64,000 bases of DNA, from contig JAJHZJ010000252.1 of NCBI GenBank assembly GCA_023548195.1, forward strand, positions 4,627,242-4,691,241. Direction: 5' to 3'. This document shows, piece by piece, positions 58,517-64,000 of the stretch (position 1 is its first letter; every line of letters begins with the position of its first letter). Below the pieces are notes generated by a model. That model was not told the DNA's origin and made no database searches. It saw nothing but the letters and a program-made list of their open reading frames with translations. Made by a program: the position numbers and the translations under genes. The DNA is from Bettongia penicillata ogilbyi. Its lineage: Eukaryota > Chordata > Mammalia > Diprotodontia > Potoroidae.

Positions 58517-58744
58517 CAGGGGTTCTTAACCTGGGGTATGTGAATTTGTTTGATATTTTGATACCCATATTCCCACTGTGTTCCTCTGTGATGTTAATTT
58601 CATTTTTATGTATTTAAAAACATTGTTCTAAGAAAAGGTACATAAGCTTCACCAGAGTGCCAAAAGGGGTCCATGACATTAATACACACACACACACATA
58701 TGTATGTATGTATGTATGTATGTATGTGTGGTTAAGAATCCCTG
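58517..58744 (-). mobile_element. hAT-type non-autonomous transposon, copy 2
   Basis: Bounded by caggggttcttaacc (58517-58531) and ggttaagaatccctg (58730-58744), inverted repeats with one mismatch over 15 bases. The inside reads aggtacataagcttcaccag (58637-) and caaaaggggtccatgacatt (58661-), the reverse of the family form. A CA then TATG microsatellite (58683-58727) has expanded beside one end. The 8-bp flanks (atttaaag, ggctagaa) do not match, so the target duplication has decayed. Confidence 0.8.
58683..58727. repeat. CA/TATG microsatellite
   Basis: (CA)n followed by (TATG)n inside the hAT element. Confidence 0.95.
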
Positions 58745-59865
58745 GGCTAGAATCTATAAAGTACCCTCTTTGCCATATGACTGATAAACAGAATAATCCA
58801 GATAAATGCTAAACTGGTGGGTCTGCAATAGAGACTCTCAAGGGAAATTAAGTCACCTGCATCATCTTTCAACTCACCTCTTCCTTTCCTTCTCATAGCT
58901 GATTAAGCAGTGTTAAGGAAAGAAGCATTCTAAACATTTCTCCCTCCCATTTTGTACTTTTAGTATAAATTTCCAGCTCTCATTCATATATAACATAAAA
59001 AACTCTAGACTGCAGCTGACCCTATCGTTTCATCCTTATGTACTTCTTCAACTTGGTCACACATAACTTGTAGGTTATAATGCAGCATAACCCACAAACC
59101 CAGACCAACAGACACCTCTTATGACACCTCCCCCTTTCAAATCTTTACGACAAAGACACAGGAAGAAAGACCAAGAGCCTAAATACATTATGGTGGCAGA
59201 CACTCCCAGCCTCAGCTAATCTTTAGGCCTGCCCTGTCTTTATTCTCCACAGTTGCTTAATCACCATCATGTATACGCTAATCTGATCCATGACACACCA
59301 GCCTCCTGGCCACTGACTTTCTCTAAGTAGCAGAAGTGCAAATTTAATTGGTCTTCACTCAAATTAGCTGATTCCTATGTCCCAGAACTCCCCAAATGTC
59401 TCAGGAGACTTTCCAGTGTGCATCCAAAGTTCTGCTTATAATCTCTTTCACCTCCATGCCTTATTCTCCCTATTGTGCTGCCAATGTTGGCTTATTACAT
59501 TTATTCAATTGACAAGCATTTATTTCTCTTTAATCACAAAATAGCTCTGTCAAGCCAACATCATGGTGTGATATGGGAGAACAAACTTTTGTTCCTAACA
59601 GCCCAACACCGAAAATTGAGAGACTTGGTGAGTCTAGTAGTATGGTAAAAAGTCACAGCAGCTGACAAATTATATCTGGCCTCCAAAGACAGCCTTGACA
59701 ATTGGTGGAGCCTGAAGAATGGTCCATTGGCACAGGTAAATATTATCTCTTTCTACTGCCAAAGTGAACTATTCATCAGTAGTCTAAGGAACCACTGGAA
59801 TAATTGCTAGGGTTCAATGCTTTCTGTTTTGAAGATATATTGAAGGGTAAGGGGGAAAGGAGAAA
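58745..59865. other. No recognised feature
   Basis: Unique-looking. A short phrase ttcaattgacaagcatttat (near 59505) resembles the 3' end of L1/L2 elements in reverse. Nothing else seen. Confidence 0.45.
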
Positions 59866-59869
59866 AGAA

Positions 59870-60285
59870 TTTGCAGACCTCCAATTATATTATAAAGCAG
59901 CAGCCATCAGTCCCATTCAATATTGGTTAAAAATAGAGAGGTAGGTCAATAGAACAGATTAAATAAGGGAGAATTAAAAACAATGGAACTCAATAACCTC
60001 AATGTTCAATAAATGGGAAAACATACATTATTTAGGAAAGAACCTTTTGTTTATTTTAAAAAAAACTGCTGAGAAAACTGGAAAACTGTCTGGCACAAAT
60101 TAAGCATAGATCAACACCTTATACCATATTTCACAATACATTCAAGTCTAAACTAGAAACTACTTACATTCCTCTCACAGCAATGGGTAAGGATAGCATT
60201 AAACAAAGGATAACATCAATGAGAAAGATAAAACAAGTAAGTTTGATTATGTGAAACTGAAAAGCATTTAGTGCCTTTGCTAGCT
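59870..60285 (+). mobile_element. L1 ORF2 fragment
   Basis: Plus strand: tataaagcagcagccatcag, ttggttaaaaatagagaggt aggtcaat (59922-59949), aaaactgctgagaaaactgg (60062-60081), caccttataccatatttcac, all from the ORF2 region between RT and C-terminus. No open frame. Confidence 0.7.
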
Positions 60286-61124
60286 TGATGGGTATAATGT
60301 GATACCAGGCTTGTTTAGCTGAAATTTCTCTATTATTGATTTTTAAGATGTTTTCAGGTTTTAAATATTCTTTTGAAATTTCTTCTTTTGAAAATTGTTC
60401 TGATTATGTGATACGTCTAGAGGTGAATAACTTTTAAATATATACATATTTATATAATATATATTATATGCATACTATGTAATGTATAATAATAGCATAA
60501 TATATTATATACAATCATATAATATATAATTATGTGCATCATATATATGTGTATTATATATCATATATGTATTTATATATACACACATGTGTGTATATTT
60601 CCTATAGTTTCAATTATCCTTGGATGAAAGCTAACATTATTTCTCTAACATTGTCAGGGCCACATCTGAAAAAGATATTTTCACCTATGGTGAATGCAGC
60701 AGTCAATTAAAAGTACATGGTTCTCATTCTATTAAGTGGGAAGGGCTTCTGAGAAACCCAACACAAAGTTGGTCAAAGATAGAGACTAGCCACTCAATCC
60801 TTTGAAGTAATAAAAGAACAAAAGTCTAAATGTGCTGACCATAAGGTGAGTTACCTCAGGACCTACCACCTTTGCTTGAACTATGTTTTTCCAATAGTAA
60901 TTCAACTAATTTACCTGTGCCCAATGAAACTACTTCACAACATAAATATGTTTTGTGTTGGAGTTGCTGACAATAAGAAATCCAGTTTCTTCACATGGTT
61001 TACTTGCTATAGCAAGCTACAGTCACAGGAACAAACAACTTATATACAGGGGTGTGCTTTGACCTACTCATGAAAGTGAACTCTTAAATTTTCAGTGTGA
61101 GAATTTTTAGAATTTAATTTATTG
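60286..61124. other. AT microsatellite region, otherwise unassigned
   Basis: 60430-60600 is dominated by TATA/ATAT tracts. The rest shows nothing that I can name. Confidence 0.6.
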
Positions 61125-61272
61125 TTTTGTTGGTTATATAATAACAATGCTACCAAAATTAATTCATACTCTTAATGCTATACAAACCAAAATTACCAAG
61201 GGGATATTTTACAGAACTTGATCAAATGATAACAATTCATTTGGAAAAGCAAAAGATCTAAATTTAAGAAAG
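61125..61272 (+). mobile_element. L1 ORF2 fragment at the HAL1 copy D insertion point
   Basis: atgctaccaaaattaattca (61148-), gctatacaaaccaaaattac caagg and aattcatttggaaaagcaaa agatct correspond to an L1 ORF2 thumb segment that lies 5' of the 59870-60285 segment in L1 order. The two are thus not simply collinear. Confidence 0.6.
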
Positions 61273-61727
61273 TGGGGGGAGGAGCCAAGATGGCAGAGTA
61301 GAAAGAATCACATATGCTAGCACCAAATCCACAGTCCATAAATTTCCTGTAAAAAGAACTCCCCACAAATTCTGGATCACTGCAAGGTGCACAGAAACAC
61401 AGTGGAAGAGGTTTCCATTCCAGAGAGCCCTGGAAAGCCATCCCCAGGGGTCCATCACGCCCCAGAAAGCGGAGCCCACCACTGAGCTGCCCTGGCCGCG
61501 CGGCCCCAGAAGAGCAGATCCGAGCAGGCTTCAGGGACGGACTCTCTGGTGGCCGAAAAGGTCCCTCCGCCCACAGACGCTACAGGTCAGTGAGAGAGAC
61601 ATCTGAGCTGGCCAAGAGGGGAGCGGGGTGTCTCCGTGACTCAGGCCCCCTTGGGAGGCAGTGGCAGAGGGAGCTGCAGAGGCAGTGGCAGAGGCAGCAG
61701 TGGCCAGGACTCCCCGAGCAGGCAGGA

Positions 61728-61870
61728 GCTCCATTACCAAAGGTCTCTGCATAAACCCCTGAGGGAGCTGAGCCTAGGAGATGACCCTGCCCCCACCCGC
61801 TCCATTACTGAAGGTCTCTGCATAAAGTCCCTGAGGGAACTGAGCCTGGGAGGCAGCCCTGCCCCCACCC
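61728..61870 (+). repeat. 71-bp tandem duplication in HAL1 5'UTR
   Basis: Two adjacent units (61728-61798 and 61799-61870) each start gctccattac and end ctgcccccaccc, with scattered differences. Copy B has one unit (about 23713-23783). Copy C lacks it. Confidence 0.9.
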
Positions 61871-62030
61871 CAGCACCAGAACTTAAGCTCACATTGAATA
61901 GCAGCCATTCCTGCCTCGGATAGCCCTGAGACTGGGAAGCAGCATTTGAATCTCAGACCCCAAGCACTAGCTGGGCAGATATAGGTGGGGGTGGAGAGCA
62001 ATCTCAGAAGTCAAGTAACTGACTGGGAAA

Positions 62031-63042
62031 ATGCCAAGAAAAAGGAAGCAAAATAAGACCATAGACAGCTACTTTATTGGGGAAGAGATGTTCCTTCCTC
62101 CTTTCATTTCTGATGACGAAGTACAATGCTTGCCATCAAGGAAAGACATGGAGGTCGGGGGCCTCTCTATCCCAGACATCTGAGGTGGATGTCCGGTGGG
62201 CTCAGGCCATGGAAGAGCTCAAAAAGGATTCTGAAAATCAAGTTAGACAGGTGGAGGAAAAACTGGTTAGAGAAATGAGAGAGATGCAAGAAAAGCATGA
62301 AAAACAGGTCAATACCTTCCTAAAGGAGACCCAAAACAATGCTGAAGAAAATAACACCTTGAAAAATAGGCTCACTCAATTGGCAAAAGAGGTTCAAAAA
62401 GCCAATGAGGAGAAGAATGCTTTCAAAAGCAAAATTAGCCAAATGGAAAAAGAGGTTCAAAAGCTCACTGAAGAAAATAGTTCTCTCAAGATTGGAATGG
62501 AACAGATGGAGTTTAATGACTTTCTGAGAAACCAAGAAATCGCCAAACAAAACCAAAAGAATGAAAAAATGGAAGAGAATGTGAAATATCTCACTGGAAA
62601 AACAACTGACCTGGAAAATAGATCCAGGAGAGACCATTTAAAAATTACGGGACTGCTTGAAAGCCATGCTCAAAAAAAGAGCCTAGCATCATCTTTCATG
62701 AAATGATCAAGGAAAACTGCCCTGAGATTCTAGAACCAGAGGGCAAAATAAGTATTGAAGGAATCCATCAATCACCGCCTGAAAGAGATTCAAAAAGAGA
62801 AACTCCTAGGAACATTGTGGCCAAATTCCAGAGTTCCCTGGTCAAGGAGAAAATCTTGCAAGCAGCTAGAAAGAAACAATTCCAGTACTGTGGAAATACA
62901 ATCAGGATAACACAAGATCTAGCAGCTTCTACATTAAGGGATTGAAGGGCATGGAATAGGATATTCCAGAAGTCAAAGGAACTAGGACTCAAACCAAGAA
63001 TCACCTACCCAGCAAAACTGAGTATAATACTTCAGGGGAAAA
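62031..63042 (+). pseudogene. HAL1 ORF1, copy D, two frameshifts and stop
   Basis: Start ATG at 62031, giving MPRKRKQNKTIDSYFIG. An extra G in the run near 62157-62162 shifts the frame within the first 45 residues. From there the coiled coil and RRM (YLTGKTTDLENRSRRDH) read in the new frame. A two-base loss near 62687 (gagcctagcatcat) shifts it again, and CGA-to-TGA at 62943-62945, a CpG-type change, stops it in the C-terminal domain. The normal stop context is altered (gaaaatatggtc). Not functional. Confidence 0.88.
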
Positions 63043-63277
63043 TATGGTCTTTTCTATGAAACAGAGGACTTTCAAGCATTCTTGATGAAAAGACCAGAGC
63101 TGAAAAGAAAATTTGACTTTCAAACACAAGAATGAGAGGAAGCATGAAAAAGTAAACAGCAAAGAGAAGTCATGAGGGACTTACCAAAGGTGAACTGTTT
63201 ACATTCCTACATGGAAAGACAATATTTGTAACTCTTAAAACTTTTCAGTATCTGGGTAGTTGGTGGGACCACACACA

Positions 63278-63282
63278 GATGT

Positions 63283-63313
<31 letters not shown>

Positions 63314-63375
63314 CACACATGTACATGTGTACACGCACACACACATACACACATGCATGCACACACAGAGACAGA
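63278..63375. repeat. CA microsatellite in HAL1 copy D
   Basis: Longest of the four CA tracts, with gtacatgtgtac and atgcatgc interruptions. Confidence 0.92.
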
Positions 63376-64000
63376 AAGCACAGAGTGAAATGAATAGGAT
63401 GGGACTATATCTTAAAAGAAATTAAGGTAAATGGTGAGAGAGAAATGTCGTGGGAGGAGAGAGGGTGAAATGGAATGGGGTAAATTATAGCTCATTCAAG
63501 AGGCAAGCAGGAGACTTTTTAGTGGAGGGGAAAAAGAGGAGAGCTGAGAAAAAAACATGAAGTTTACCCTCATCACATTCGACTAAAGGAAGGAGTAAAA
63601 TGCACACTCATTTTGGTATGAAAACCTATCTTACAATACAGGAAAGTGGGGAAGAAGGAGATAAGCAGGGAGGGAGGGATGATGGAAGGGAGGGCAATGG
63701 AAGAAGGGAGCAATTTGAAGTCAACACTCAGGGAGGGATAGGATCAAAAGACAGAATAGAAACAATGGGGGGCAGGATAGGATGGAGGGAAATACAGTTA
63801 GTCTTATACAACACGACTGTTATCGAAGTCATTTGCAAAACTACACAGATATGGCCTGTATTGAATTGCCTGCCTTCCCAAAGGGAATGGGTGGGGAGGG
63901 AGGGATGGGGAGAATTTGGAACTCAAAGTTTTAGGAACAGCTGTTGAGTATTGTTCTTGCTACTAGGAAATAAGAAATACAGTTAATGGGGAATAGAAAG

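Larger units (their letters stand above)
61274..64000 (+). mobile_element. HAL1 copy D, 5' complete, runs off the window
   Basis: Starts ggggggaggagccaagatgg inside L1 sequence and follows copies B and C through 5'UTR, ORF1, CA tract and purine-rich 3'UTR. It leaves the window at about the ggggaatagaaag position, which lies ~200 bases before the end of copy B. The 5'UTR has a 71-bp tandem duplication. The 3' duplication cannot be seen. Confidence 0.92.

Noticed and set aside
1..64000. CRISPR arrays, operons, bacterial promoters and tRNA or rRNA genes
   Set aside because: None seen. The repeat content is plainly mammalian, and the tRNA-like stretch at 23044-23190 is a SINE.

Overview
The window is mammalian, almost certainly marsupial, non-coding DNA packed with retrotransposons. 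No multi-exon host gene, tRNA gene, rRNA gene or CRISPR array was recognised. The marsupial assignment rests on the repeat mix: L1 elements of marsupial type with ORF1-only HAL1 (half-L1) relatives, a BovB-like RTE element, abundant CR1/L3, L2 and MIR/CORE-SINE fragments, and a marsupial tRNA-type SINE at 23044-23190. The species cannot be told from the sequence. All identifications were made by reading and by remembered family sequences; no database was searched.

Layout. 1-785: CR1/L3 fragment split by a full-length 7SL RNA retropseudogene (181-450). 820-2650: composite of L1 pieces in both orientations. 3661-5621: HAL1 copy A (minus, 5'-truncated). 7570-8860: L1 3' end (minus). 10385-14070: decayed CR1/L3 (minus) broken by an L1 (plus). 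14540-16012: older L1/HAL1 5' half, copy F (minus). 16575-18840: BovB/RTE pseudo-element. 19890-21060: L2 endonuclease region, followed by a large pyrimidine microsatellite. 23211-26925: Tigger-like DNA transposon interrupted by HAL1 copy B with a clean 17-bp target-site duplication (TSD). 27690-28905: CR1/L3 (plus) interrupted by an L1 3' end. 31352-40480: nearly complete L1 (minus) carrying four insertions: HAL1 copy E, an L1 3' end with a 16-bp TSD, a SINE, and a roughly 90-bp ORF1 snippet. 43880-44540: RTE-like fragment and an RTE-type SINE. 44545-51385: L1 (plus) interrupted by an unidentified 0.93-kb segment and by a 2.5-kb RTE-like LINE (minus). 51626-54309: HAL1 copy C. 54830-58744: SINEs and two hAT-type elements. 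59870-61272: L1 pieces. 61274-64000: HAL1 copy D, running off the window.

The most coherent system here is the HAL1 family. Copies A-D share one architecture: a 5'UTR with a YY1-like start motif, one ORF1 (about 338 codons with coiled coil, RRM and C-terminal domain), a CA-microsatellite plus purine-rich 3'UTR, AATAAA and an A-rich tail. None has an ORF2. They look alike enough to be one recent burst, while copies E and F belong to an older subfamily. Every ORF1 copy carries stops or frameshifts, so no retro-ORF in the window appears functional. HAL1 elements are known to depend on ORF2 protein from full-length L1 elsewhere, and the L1s here are all decayed.

The nests give a relative order: CR1/L3, L2 and MIR are oldest; L1, BovB/RTE, Tigger and hAT come next; young HAL1 is last.
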